A stretch of 64,000 nucleotides of DNA from Pseudoglutamicibacter albus. GTDB taxonomy: Bacteria > Actinomycetota > Actinomycetes > Actinomycetales > Micrococcaceae. Positions 43,947 to 52,139 of the stretch are shown in pieces. A program made the translations under genes and the position numbers. How positions within the stretch are numbered: position 1 is the first letter of the stretch; every line of letters begins with the position of its first letter. Under the pieces are notes generated by a model. The model saw only the letters and a list, made by a program, of their open reading frames with translations. It ran no database searches and was not told where the DNA came from. The DNA is taken from contig NZ_JAKRCW010000014.1 of assembly GCF_022346425.1 (NCBI RefSeq), positions 1-64,000 of the forward strand. The letters are read 5' to 3'.

Positions 43947-44813
43947 TTAGCTGTAGATGGGTTTGCCGGCTGCAAGGTAGGCTTCTTCGCCCCAGAACGC
44001 GATGCGCGTCTTAGCACCTGGTTTCGCGCCGGGTTCTTTGATGATGCGCGGCATCGTGACGCCTGTGGCGGCGGGCTTCAGGGCGTCTTCGACGGTTTCG
44101 GCTTGCGCAAGCCGAATAAGCTGCGCCCACGTCGGCGCCATCACCATAAGCGTTCCTTCCTTATAGCGGCGTAGCGCTTCCTCGGGCCGGATCCAGAAGC
44201 TGTCTACGGATTCGCTCGTGTGGCCATCGGCTATCTGCCCTTCAGGGAGTACCGCTGCGAAGAACCGGGTGTCGTAGCGTTTCGGCAGGCTGGCGGGGGT
44301 GATCCAACGGTCAACGCACACGATGCTCTCCAGGTGGGGGACCGCAGCGAGCGCTGTGATTGCCTGATCGATCCCGATGCGGTGCTCCTCCAACGCTCGG
44401 CGCTGTGCCTCCCGCTCAGGATGCAGCCCCGGGCTGGTGGATTCCTCGGTTGGGCGGGCGAGCAGAACCCCGCATTCTTCGAAGGTTTCCCTCACCGCCG
44501 CGGCAACAAGGGTCTGTGGGGCGACCGGGCGGCCGCGCTCAGCCGCAGAAATCCCGGACGCCTCTGCCGCGTCATCTGTCAGTGATGCCGCAAGCGGCGC
44601 CGGCAATTCCCAGGCTGAAGTGCCGTCAGCGTCGCTCGGATCAACGCCGCCGCCAGGGAACACCACGGCGCCCGGCGCGAACTCCATACTGTTGGCACGC
44701 ACATGCACGAACACCTCAACGCCGCTGCTCGCCTCAGAGGCGGGGCGGACCAGCAGTACTGACGCAGAGTTTTTAGCTGACGCGGACGTCGAAGCGGACG
44801 TCGAAGAAGTCAC
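43947..44813 (-). CDS. NUDIX hydrolase
   Basis: A 288-residue protein. VVFPGGGVDPSDADG followed, after a long insert of about 45 residues, by AAVRETFEECGVLLAR forms the Nudix box (REx2EExGx), which binds the metal for pyrophosphate hydrolysis. The serine/threonine-rich first 15 residues look unstructured. The large insert and C-terminal segment resemble the NUDT19-like group acting on acyl-CoA-type substrates, but I cannot fix the substrate. The GTG start has AAAGG upstream. Confidence 0.85.
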   Translation of the reverse strand: MTSSTSASTSASAKNSASVLLVRPASEASSGVEVFVHVRANSMEFAPGAVVFPGGGVDPSDADGTSAWELPAPLAASLTDDAAEASGISAAERGRPVAPQTLVAAAVRETFEECGVLLARPTEESTSPGLHPEREAQRRALEEHRIGIDQAITALAAVPHLESIVCVDRWITPASLPKRYDTRFFAAVLPEGQIADGHTSESVDSFWIRPEEALRRYKEGTLMVMAPTWAQLIRLAQAETVEDALKPAATGVTMPRIIKEPGAKPGAKTRIAFWGEEAYLAAGKPIYS

Positions 44814-45008
44814 ATCGGGGCCTTTCTCTCATCGTTACCATGCGGCTGGACGCTTGCCTTGTGTCTGGTGCTTGCCTGAATTCAGTGTTGTCTTGAGTCT
44901 AGTGTTTCTGCGCAATCATGAACCGAGTCTGTGGATACAGGGTGGGGCAGGGTCTAGCCTGAAGGGTGCGACATACTTCAAGCCCGCCTACCTAACGAGG
45001 AGCGTCAC

Positions 45009-46109
45009 GTGGCCAGGAACCAAGCCCAACAGAGCAACGGCACGGTTGCGAAACCGTCAGTGTGGTGGGGGCTTGGACTCGCGTTCGCGGTGGGGGCTGT
45101 GTGTATCGGATTGGGCGCGTTGAACGCCTCGATCCCGGTCATGCTGATCGCGATCCTGCTCGGCGCTCTATGGCGTAACCTCGCCCCAGTGCCCGCAGTC
45201 TTCGATCCCGGCATCGCGGTTGCCGCTAAACGGGTCTTGCGGCTAGGGGTCGTGCTCCTTGGCCTGCAACTGTCCGTCACCCAGATCGCTAGCCTCGGCT
45301 GGGGCGTGATCGTGGTCGCCGTCGCTGCAGTGGCCATCACATTCGTTGCGACCCTCGGGCTCGGTAAGGCGCTCGGCATCGAAAAAGACCTACGGATGCT
45401 AATGGCCGCAGGCTTCTCGATCTGCGGCGCCGCGGCCGTCGCCGGAATGCAAGGTGTTACCCGCGCCAAACAAGAGTTCGTTGCTGCCGCGGTCGCGATG
45501 GTCGTAGTGTGCGGGACGCTCATGATCCCCATCGCTCCACTTCTGGCGCAGCTACTCGGCTATGACGATGCCGCCGCCGGCATGTTCATCGGCGGTTCCG
45601 TCCACGAAGTCGCCCAAGTAGTCGCGGCAGGCGGTATCGCAGGAGGCGGCGTCATCCTATCCACCGCCGTCACCGTCAAGCTCGCAAGAGTCCTGATGCT
45701 CGCCCCGATGATCGCCGCCGTATCGCTCAGCGCTCGCCGAGACGCAAGCGCGGCCCGCGCCACAGCTAGCGGCACCGGCGGCAACGTAGACGGTTCAGAC
45801 GGTAGCGCAGATAGCGCCGATGCGGAGGTCAAGCTCCCGCCGATCATGCCGCTGTTTGTGCTCGGGTTCATCGTGATGGTTGTGATCGCGTCGCTGCACA
45901 TCGTGCCGCAACCGGTTCTGGATGTCGCGAAGATCGCCCAAACATTCCTGTTGGCTTCAGCGATGTTCGCGCTCGGTCTGGGCGTTCACGTGAAATCGCT
46001 CATGAAGCTCGGCGGCCGCCCACTGCTTCTCGGTGCGGGTTCGAGCGTGGTGATCATCCTCGTTGTGATCGTGTGCATCGCGCTCGGCGCGGCACCGGCG
46101 CTCAGTTAG
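45009..46109 (+). CDS. YeiH/UPF0324 family putative sulfate exporter
   Basis: A 366-residue membrane protein with about ten helices. LGVVLLGLQLSVTQIASLGWGV, AAGFSICGAAAVAGMQGVTRAKQEF and FIGGSVHEVAQVVAAGGI are the conserved family blocks. A cytoplasmic glycine/serine/aspartate-rich loop (about 240-275) splits the protein. The GTG follows AGGAG. The family is named for proposed sulfate or sulfonate export, but direct evidence for the substrate is thin. Confidence 0.88.
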   Translation: MARNQAQQSNGTVAKPSVWWGLGLAFAVGAVCIGLGALNASIPVMLIAILLGALWRNLAPVPAVFDPGIAVAAKRVLRLGVVLLGLQLSVTQIASLGWGVIVVAVAAVAITFVATLGLGKALGIEKDLRMLMAAGFSICGAAAVAGMQGVTRAKQEFVAAAVAMVVVCGTLMIPIAPLLAQLLGYDDAAAGMFIGGSVHEVAQVVAAGGIAGGGVILSTAVTVKLARVLMLAPMIAAVSLSARRDASAARATASGTGGNVDGSDGSADSADAEVKLPPIMPLFVLGFIVMVVIASLHIVPQPVLDVAKIAQTFLLASAMFALGLGVHVKSLMKLGGRPLLLGAGSSVVIILVVIVCIALGAAPALS

Positions 46110-46147
46110 TATGGCGCGGCGCCGACCGCCAGTTTGTAGACCCGTTC

Positions 46148-47260
46148 CTAGCCTGCGAGCACGTCTGCGGGAGCCACGAAGTCCATTCCGTGTGCCTCGG
46201 CGACTCCGCGGTTGGTGACCTTCCCGTCGTAGGTGTTGAGTCCGGATGCGAAGCCCTCATCGGCCGCGAGTGCATCCTGCCAGCCCTTATTCGCTAGCTG
46301 CATTACGTAGGGGAGTGTCGCGTTGGTGAGTGCTGCGGTTGAGGTTTGTGGGACGGCGCCGGGCATGTTGCTCACGCAGTAGTAGAGAGCGTCGTGCACG
46401 CGGTAGGTCGGGTTGTCGTGCGTGGTTGGTTTGGATCCTTCGAAGCACCCGCCCTGGTCGATCGCGATGTCCACGAGCACCGATCCTGGACGCATCGTCT
46501 TGACCATGTCGAGGGTCACGAGCTTCGGCGCAGCCGCACCCGGGATGAGCACAGAACCGATCACGAGGTCAGCATCTTTCACGAGTTCGGCGATTGCGAG
46601 CTTGGTTGAGGCCATGGTTTTGATGTGGCCGCGGGCGAGGTTGTCGATCTCGTGGAGGCGGGATGCGGAAATGTCCACGATCGTGACCTCTGCACCCATG
46701 CCTTGGGCTGTGCGTGCGGCTTGTTCCCCAGCGTTTCCGGCGCCGATCACCACAACTTTCGCTGGCCGCGTCCCTGGAACGCCGCCCATCAAAATGCCTG
46801 AGCCGCCAGCTGGCTGTTGCAGGAGTGTGGCCCCGATCTGCGCAGAAAGCCTGCCCGCCACCTCGGACATCGGGGAGAGCAACGGCAACGTGCGGCCCTG
46901 GGTCACGGTCTCGTATGCGATCGATGTGGTGCCGGCTTCTAGCAGAGTGTCAGTGCATTCGCGCGATGCGGCAAGATGCAGGTAGGTGAACAGCACCTGG
47001 TCTTTACGTAGCAGGCTGTATTCGCTCGGCTGTGGTTCCTTGACTTTGAGGACGAGTTCGGCGGCCCACGCCTGTTCGGCGTCCGCGACGATCTGCGCGC
47101 CCACGGCCGTATAGTCGTCATCGCTATGGCCTGCGTTGATGCCAGCGCCGGACTGGACCAGGACCTCGTGGCCTTGAGCCGCGAGTTCGGATACCCCGGC
47201 AGGAGTGACCGCTACGCGGGACTCGTTGTTGAGGACTTCAGTGGGGACACCGATGCGCAT
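46148..47260 (-). CDS. ald: alanine dehydrogenase
   Basis: A 370-residue NAD-dependent enzyme interconverting L-alanine and pyruvate. MRIGVPTEVLNNESRVAVTPAG opens the fold, with VLKVKEPQ and LFTYLHLAA supplying the catalytic lysine and histidine, and VIGAGNAGEQAARTAQGMGA the NAD-binding Rossmann motif. The ATG at 47260 has GGAG five bases before it. The 5' leader carries four 15-bp direct repeats and further upstream two TGTG…CACA dyads, so it is probably regulated; Ald genes in actinobacteria are often controlled by Lrp-type activators and by a CRP-like protein. Confidence 0.95.
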   Translation of the reverse strand: MRIGVPTEVLNNESRVAVTPAGVSELAAQGHEVLVQSGAGINAGHSDDDYTAVGAQIVADAEQAWAAELVLKVKEPQPSEYSLLRKDQVLFTYLHLAASRECTDTLLEAGTTSIAYETVTQGRTLPLLSPMSEVAGRLSAQIGATLLQQPAGGSGILMGGVPGTRPAKVVVIGAGNAGEQAARTAQGMGAEVTIVDISASRLHEIDNLARGHIKTMASTKLAIAELVKDADLVIGSVLIPGAAAPKLVTLDMVKTMRPGSVLVDIAIDQGGCFEGSKPTTHDNPTYRVHDALYYCVSNMPGAVPQTSTAALTNATLPYVMQLANKGWQDALAADEGFASGLNTYDGKVTNRGVAEAHGMDFVAPADVLAG

Positions 47261-47279
47261 GTGGACTCCGTACTCATAG

Positions 47280-47339
47280 TTGGGTTGTATCTGCTTGGGT
47301 TGTGTCTGGTTAGGCTGTGGCTGTTTAGGCTGCGACTGT
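47280..47339 (-). repeat. four 15-bp direct repeats in the ald leader
   Basis: Units at 47280, 47295, 47310 and 47325 (TTGGGTTGTATCTGC, TTGGGTTGTGTCTGG, TTAGGCTGTGGCTGT, TTAGGCTGCGACTGT) lie 20-79 bases upstream of the ald start. Confidence 0.7.
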
Positions 47340-47374
47340 TCGAAATGTGGTCCGTGGAGTGGCCATAGTAAAGC

Positions 47375-47418
47375 TGTGACCTATCACACACATCATGCCT
47401 TAATGTGGCGGTCACATT
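47375..47418. promoter_or_regulatory. two TGTG…CACA dyads upstream of ald
   Basis: TGTGACCTATCACA (47375-47388) and AATGTGGCGGTCACATT (47402-47418) are inverted repeats with CRP/GlxR-like arms, although their spacing is shorter than the 16-base CRP consensus. Confidence 0.4.
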
Positions 47419-47618
47419 CACCTTGAAGCGCCGCGCCTGGCTGTGTGCCCGCTTTGCCTCCCTTTTATGCTGTTAGCTCTTTCTTGCTGGCGCCTGGCGG
47501 TGATATTCTGTATCTAATTCCATAAGAAAGACCTGGTGGGGTGCATCCACATCTGTTCGATGACCTGTCCATCGGGGATAGTTGTGAGCTTGTGGAGAAC
47601 CGTTTGGGGGAGAACCAT

Positions 47619-47855
47619 ATGGAGAAAAAACAGCCTCGTTTCCTACGTCTAGAGGACGTAGCTGATGAGTTAAACGTCAGCATGCAGCAGGCCCGCTCGC
47701 TGGTGCGAACAGGCGCCCTACCAGCCATTAAGGTTGGTGGCCGCGGCATTTGGCGCATCGAACGCGACGAGCTCGAGTCCTACATTCAGCGGCAGTATGA
47801 ATACACCCGTGAAGCCGCGGCGATGGATAAACTCGCTGACGAATTCGCCGACTAA
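47619..47855 (+). CDS. BldC/excisionase-type MerR-like DNA-binding protein
   Basis: A 78-residue protein: FLRLEDVADELNVSMQQARSLVRTGALPAIKVGGRGIWRIERDELESYIQ is an HTH_17 winged helix as in BldC and phage excisionases. The ATG at 47619 follows GGGGGAG. No integrase or phage gene is near, so a BldC-like regulator is preferred to an excisionase. A terminator lies about 80 bases after the stop, in a spacer containing 18-bp tandem repeats. Confidence 0.8.
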   Translation: MEKKQPRFLRLEDVADELNVSMQQARSLVRTGALPAIKVGGRGIWRIERDELESYIQRQYEYTREAAAMDKLADEFAD

Positions 47856-47906
47856 GCACTGAGACTCGGCTAAGCACAGAGACTCGGCCGAGCACTGAGC
47901 CCCGAA
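47853..47906. repeat. 18-bp tandem repeats following the BldC-like stop
   Basis: TAAGCACTGAGACTCGGC (47853-47870) and TAAGCACAGAGACTCGGC (47871-47888) differ at one base. A third, diverged unit follows. The first unit begins with the stop codon itself. Confidence 0.8.
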
Positions 47907-47932
47907 GCTAAACCGCTGGGCTTAGCCAGCAC

Positions 47933-47972
47933 AGAAGACCTCCGTCGTTAGAAAACGCGGAGGTCTTCTTTA
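47933..47972. terminator. bidirectional terminator
   Basis: AGAAGACCTCCG pairs with CGGAGGTCTTCT around TCGTTAGAAAACG, then TTTAC. It overlaps the last codons of the converging DUF6636 gene. Confidence 0.8.
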
Positions 47973-48829
47973 CTCATGAATACTGTGCGGCCGGTCTTGG
48001 TGTTCCAGCACGTGAGGCCGGCCTTTTCGGACTGGCATACGTAGTCTCCATGTTTCACGGCGGTCCCGTATTCGAGCACCTGGCCTTCGAAACCTTTCTC
48101 GCACACGTCTTTTTTGTAGCACTTGTCTTCTACACGAGCGCTTCCGTAGAACGGTTTCCGGTCAGCTTCCGTGATCGCGACCATCGCATCGTCATCCGGG
48201 GTGTGGTGCGGGGCTTCTTCCCTGAAGTTCTTAGGCGGGTTGGTTTTCCAGGAGTCGACGGTACACATCAGCTGATTGCCCATGCGGTCTTGGTCTGACT
48301 CAGGTTTATAGATGTTGCATCCGATGTTGCCGCTCGGTACCTGGATCGAGGCAACGAGGCTGCCGCGTACCTGACGGGTGCGTTCCGCTTTGATAGCGGA
48401 GCGTGGGGCAGGCGCCCCAGCTTTCGGTAGTTTCCCGGCCTGAACGTCCACGCCCGTGTCAGGCTTCCTGTCCGAGTCGCCGCCCTGCTCGTTGCCGCCG
48501 TGGTCGTCGGCCCCGGGCTCGTTGCTGTCGTCGCTAGCGCCGTTCTCGCTGGGGTCCTCTGACGTGGTGTCCGTAGCTGAGGGTTGACCATCTGAGTGTG
48601 AAGGTCCGCCACTTTCAACGGTTGTTGTGGCGGCTGGGTTTTCAGATGAAGGCTGTTTCGCGTTGTCCTCGGATCCGCCGCGAACCACGATCCATATGAT
48701 CCCCGCAATCAACACGAGAACCGCGACCACGGCGCTCACAATCGCTATCACTCGGGCTGAGCGTTTCTGCTCGCGAGCGGGTGGGGTGGAGGATGGTGGC
48801 GCCGACTGTTGAGGGTTCTGGCTGTTCAT
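47948..48829 (-). CDS. membrane-anchored extracellular DUF6636-like protein
   Basis: A 293-residue protein: a proline-rich cytoplasmic start, one helix RVIAIVSAVVAVLVLIAGIIWIVV (26-49), a long disordered acidic/glycine linker (about 50-145), then a cysteine-rich domain (about 155-293). The domain has VPSGNIGCNIY, CTVDSW, CYKKDVCEKGFEGQVLEYG, YVCQSEKAGLTCWNTKTG and ends MSKEDLRVF, matching the actinobacterial DUF6636 pattern (PSGNIGC … TCxN … G). Six cysteines suggest disulfides. Function is unknown. It is divergent from a paralogue carrying the same domain. Confidence 0.75.
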   Translation of the reverse strand: MNSQNPQQSAPPSSTPPAREQKRSARVIAIVSAVVAVLVLIAGIIWIVVRGGSEDNAKQPSSENPAATTTVESGGPSHSDGQPSATDTTSEDPSENGASDDSNEPGADDHGGNEQGGDSDRKPDTGVDVQAGKLPKAGAPAPRSAIKAERTRQVRGSLVASIQVPSGNIGCNIYKPESDQDRMGNQLMCTVDSWKTNPPKNFREEAPHHTPDDDAMVAITEADRKPFYGSARVEDKCYKKDVCEKGFEGQVLEYGTAVKHGDYVCQSEKAGLTCWNTKTGRTVFMSKEDLRVF

Positions 48830-48924
48830 AGTGCTCTCCTCAGGGCGGGGCGAAACAGTCTACAATCAATGTTTGCACTGTTCTTTAGCTGTGTGAATAG
48901 CACAGCTGAGGAGTTTTTGACGTC

Positions 48925-50346
48925 GTGTTCGAGGATGGGGAGATGGACGAGGCGCGTTCGCGTTTGCAAGATCCGCAACTTTCTGCTGATGAACTGGTTC
49001 GTATCGCTGAGCAATATCCTCAGCTGAGGAGCCAGGTCTTCATGCACCCGAACTGCCCCGCCGGTTTGGTGGCTCAGATCCTCGCCGAAATCCCTGGGGC
49101 AGACGCCTCTGACGCTGAGGCTACGCAGCACATGCAGGCCGTCAGCGAGCCTCCTCGCCCAGCCGAAGGGCCTGTGTTTTCCCCGATCCTGCCGCCGGTC
49201 AACCCAGAGGATGCGGCGGTGGGGGACATGCCTCCCAACCCGCCAGCTCAGCCACACAACGCTCAACCACACAGCCCGCAGTCGTATGGGGCTCAGCAAT
49301 ACGGTGCTGCGCAACAGTTTGATGATCAAGCAACGCAGCAGTTCAATGCTCAGCAGCATGACGATCAAGCTACTCAACAGTTCAACCCGCAGCAGTATGG
49401 GGCTGGGCAATACGGCGCCCAGCAGTCCGGGGATGCGCAAGCAACCCAGCAGTTCAACGCCCAAGCGGCAGCGGCCCCGCAACAATTTTCAAACCCGCAG
49501 CAACCAGCCCAACAACCTGCTCCACAGCAACCCACTCGGTACGCGGGCTTTTATCCGCCGGAGGATTCCTACGATGATCACTCCGACGAATATGTTGAGG
49601 AAGACCAATATGTTGAGGAAGATCGAGAGCCGCGCCGCCGTTCCGGGGCCGTGTTGCCCATCGTGATTGTGGCGGTCTTGGCGATCGTTGCCGTGGTTTT
49701 TGCGGCGACAACTCTCTTTGGAGGCAATAAAGACAAGGACCCCGCGCCGAATACGGTCGCTGAAGCCACGGACGCGAGCCCATCCGAGGAGCCGAGCGAC
49801 GAGCCCGCAAAGGATGAGGAAGAATCTGAGGAGAAGGACCAGACTCCGTTGCCGCCGCAGGTGTATGCGGGTGCTCGCGGCCCCGCCCCGGATGATGCCC
49901 AGCAGCCGCAGGCCACGGTCGAGAAGGACGGTATGACGATCGCCTCGGTCATGACCCCGACCGGCAATATCGGTTGTGACATTCGCCTGCGTGAAAACAG
50001 TGACGATGACAGCGGGGATGCTGGCGACTCGATCGCGTGCTCCGTGAAGTCGTGGAAGGACCGGGCGCCGGTAGCCGCGAACCCGAAACCTAAGCAAGGC
50101 ACCACCCCGTACGTGTTCTTGGGTGCCAACAAGTCTTTGGCGAGCTACGGCGGCTCCCACGAAGGTAAGTTCTGCTTCGAGAAGAACGGCTGTGAAGACG
50201 GGTTCAAGGGTCAGAAGCTCGGATACGGCGAATCCGTTGTCCACGGTGATTTCGTGTGCGTCTCTGAAGAGCACGGCCTCACCTGTTGGAACAGCAAAAC
50301 CGGGCGCGGTGTATTCCTGAGCCGCTCCCACTTCATCACGTACTAG
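48925..50346 (+). CDS. variant-LRR, glutamine-rich, transmembrane DUF6636-like protein
   Basis: A 473-residue protein in four parts: a variant leucine-rich-repeat segment (SRLQDPQLSADELVRIAEQYPQLRSQV, about 12-38), a glutamine-rich linker with repeated DQATQQFN (about 110-205), a transmembrane helix (about 241-266), an acidic linker and an outside domain (about 325-473) with TPTGNIGCDIR, CFEKNGCEDGFKGQKLGYG and GLTCWNSKTGRGVFLS. The last part is closely similar to the divergent neighbour. The GTG at 48925 or the ATG at 48943 may start it; neither site is decisive. The layout implies a cytoplasmic sensor arm linked to an extracellular domain. Confidence 0.75.
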   Translation: MFEDGEMDEARSRLQDPQLSADELVRIAEQYPQLRSQVFMHPNCPAGLVAQILAEIPGADASDAEATQHMQAVSEPPRPAEGPVFSPILPPVNPEDAAVGDMPPNPPAQPHNAQPHSPQSYGAQQYGAAQQFDDQATQQFNAQQHDDQATQQFNPQQYGAGQYGAQQSGDAQATQQFNAQAAAAPQQFSNPQQPAQQPAPQQPTRYAGFYPPEDSYDDHSDEYVEEDQYVEEDREPRRRSGAVLPIVIVAVLAIVAVVFAATTLFGGNKDKDPAPNTVAEATDASPSEEPSDEPAKDEEESEEKDQTPLPPQVYAGARGPAPDDAQQPQATVEKDGMTIASVMTPTGNIGCDIRLRENSDDDSGDAGDSIACSVKSWKDRAPVAANPKPKQGTTPYVFLGANKSLASYGGSHEGKFCFEKNGCEDGFKGQKLGYGESVVHGDFVCVSEEHGLTCWNSKTGRGVFLSRSHFITY

Positions 50347-50352
50347 CCGCAA

Positions 50353-50384
50353 AGCCACAGAGTCACAGAGCTACAGCGATACAG
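50353..50384. repeat. 8-bp tandem repeats after the DUF6636 stop
   Basis: AGCCACAG, AGTCACAG, AGCTACAG and CGATACAG follow one another between the stop codon and the terminator. Confidence 0.55.
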
Positions 50385-50425
50385 CAACGCCCCGGGGTGC
50401 AGTCAATAGCCCCGGGGCGTTGCTG
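50382..50425. terminator. bidirectional terminator
   Basis: CAGCAACGCCCCGGGG pairs exactly with CCCCGGGGCGTTGCTG around a 12-base loop between converging genes. Confidence 0.85.
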
Positions 50426-50467
50426 TGTTGTAAGTCCTCGCCCGGTTGGGGCTGGACTTGCTGTGGC

Positions 50468-51802
50468 CTAGTCTTCTTCGGCCGTGTTGTCACCGGCCGT
50501 GTTCTCGCCTTCGAGGTTGTCTTCCTCTGGGTCGTCTCCGGCTTCGGCTGCGGTGGCTGCAGGGAGGTCGAGGTGCTTGAGTTTCTCCGCGCGTTCAGCG
50601 ATGAGCCGCTGCACGGTGTCGATGAAAGCGACGCGGGATTCGCCGACGCCGTAGTCACCGAAGTACAGTGCCCGGGCTTCAGCGCGGGCGTCCTTATCGC
50701 CACCGTTGGCCAGCGCATCGGCGATCATCTCAGGCAGTGTGTCCACGGTGTCTGCGTCGATCACTGGTACAGCGGAGGCGACCGGGGATTCGTCGGTGAG
50801 CTGTTTACGGTTGGTGCGGCGGTCGGTCAACAGCATCGGGCTGTCGGCCTTGAGGTATAGGAAGTCCAGGCCCACGCTGGAGATGTCGGTGATCATGAGG
50901 TCAACGTCAGCGAACATCGCGAGGATGTTGCCGTTGCGCAACACGAGGTGCTCGCCGCCTTCTTCGTTTGCGGCTTCGATGAGTTCCATGATCCGGCGGT
51001 GGCCTGCCTTCATGTCGGCCTGGCGTGCCCCTGCCACGCGTGGGTGTGGCTTGTAGATTACGCGGGTGCCTTCGGTTGCGAGGGCGGCTTCGATGATTTG
51101 TGGGCCGTAGCAGTCGATCGAGGTGTAGTTGTTGTTGTCGTTTTCACCCTGCCAGGTTGGTGCGTACATGATGGTGCGCAGGGTGGTTTCTGGCAGTTCG
51201 TTCTCGTAGTCGAGGTCCAGCTGTGGGCGGCCGACGGAGATGAGCTTGGATTCGTCGAAGTCGATGAGTGCGCGGCGGTGGCGGCGTAGCGCGGCCGGGC
51301 CGGCGGTGAAGACGGCGTCGTAGGCTTTCGCCTGGTTGGAGACCATCGAGAGCTTGTCGGATTCGCCGTGGTTGATGTGCACGTGCACGGCTGGCGCGTA
51401 GCTGAGGGTTTGGAAGTTGGAGCGGCCGTTGTTGACGTAGAGGAACAGCTTTGGCTTGTGTTCTTCGTAGTAGCTGATCATGCGGTCGAAGCTGCCGCGG
51501 TAGACGACCGGTAGGCTCGTCATTTCTTCTACCGCTTTAATGGCCGATGGGCGGCGCAGGAAGATCGCGGTCGGTACGGTTTCGTTGAGCTCTTCAAGCA
51601 CGGGGATCCACTGGCGCAGCTGGTAGAGCTTGGCGCGGGTATCGCCGAAGTATGCGAGGATCTGTGCTTCCGGAGCGGCGGAGTCTGCGTACTCTTTAGC
51701 GGTCAGGTTGTAGTCGCGGGTGCCTCGCAGCCACTGGCTGGAGGCTTTCCAGGCTTTGGACCGGAAAATTTTACGGGCGAACTTCTTCAGCTGCTTTTCC
51801 AC
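50468..51802 (-). CDS. CDP-glycerol glycerophosphotransferase family protein (TagF-like)
   Basis: A 444-residue Glyphos_transf enzyme that would polymerise or attach polyol-phosphate on cell-wall polymers. VIYKPHPRVAGARQ (about 245-258) and MITDISSVGLDFLYL (about 301-315) are the two catalytic blocks with the conserved histidine and TDxSS. The basic first 30 residues fit association with the membrane. The GTG start has GCAGGAG four bases upstream. The last 40 residues are acidic low-complexity. No other teichoic-acid gene is adjacent. Confidence 0.88.
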   Translation of the reverse strand: MEKQLKKFARKIFRSKAWKASSQWLRGTRDYNLTAKEYADSAAPEAQILAYFGDTRAKLYQLRQWIPVLEELNETVPTAIFLRRPSAIKAVEEMTSLPVVYRGSFDRMISYYEEHKPKLFLYVNNGRSNFQTLSYAPAVHVHINHGESDKLSMVSNQAKAYDAVFTAGPAALRRHRRALIDFDESKLISVGRPQLDLDYENELPETTLRTIMYAPTWQGENDNNNYTSIDCYGPQIIEAALATEGTRVIYKPHPRVAGARQADMKAGHRRIMELIEAANEEGGEHLVLRNGNILAMFADVDLMITDISSVGLDFLYLKADSPMLLTDRRTNRKQLTDESPVASAVPVIDADTVDTLPEMIADALANGGDKDARAEARALYFGDYGVGESRVAFIDTVQRLIAERAEKLKHLDLPAATAAEAGDDPEEDNLEGENTAGDNTAEED

Positions 51803-52139
51803 AGGACTCCTGCATAAACGTAGAACGAGGGCTCACTCACAATGAGGGCGCGCACATGATGGGGTAGGTAACGGCCTTGGAGCCCTAGATGAACGAGGGC
51901 TTGCCAAATAATCAACTCTATATTACAAGCGTGAAACAGGTTTCCGTTCGAGGCATGCTCCATAATTAAGCCTGTAGGTGTGCGCCTCAATGATCTGCGT
52001 GGAACTGGTGGCTACGCGGGTTTGGTGACTGCGCTGATGCGACAGCCAATAGGAATTAGCGACTACATCTTGTAGAGTTAGGTGCGTACTCGATATCACA
52101 GTGTTCAAGCACGTATAGCTCATGGGGGAGATCGAAAGC
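51803..52139. other. 337-bp divergent intergenic region
   Basis: It separates the glycerophosphotransferase gene from copC. Apart from the CopY/BlaI-type operator at 52063-52075 I see no gene or RNA. Its AT-rich middle (about 51905-51970) probably holds promoters. Confidence 0.5.
52063..52075. promoter_or_regulatory. BlaI/CopY-type operator upstream of copC
   Basis: CTACATCTTGTAG is a perfect palindrome (CTACA-TCT-TGTAG), a form of the TACAnnTGTA-class operator. Its reverse complement differs by one base from the site ahead of the blaI-like gene (56076-56088). Confidence 0.7.

Larger units (their letters stand above)
47261..47618. other. ald / BldC-like divergent intergenic region
   Basis: 358 bases without a gene. 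It holds the ald leader repeats, two dyads (annotated separately) and the promoter of the BldC-like gene. A further in-frame stretch upstream of the 47619 ATG lacks a ribosome site. Confidence 0.6.

Noticed and set aside
47619-47855. Phage or plasmid excisionase
   Set aside because: No integrase or att-like repeat nearby; small BldC-type regulators have the same fold.
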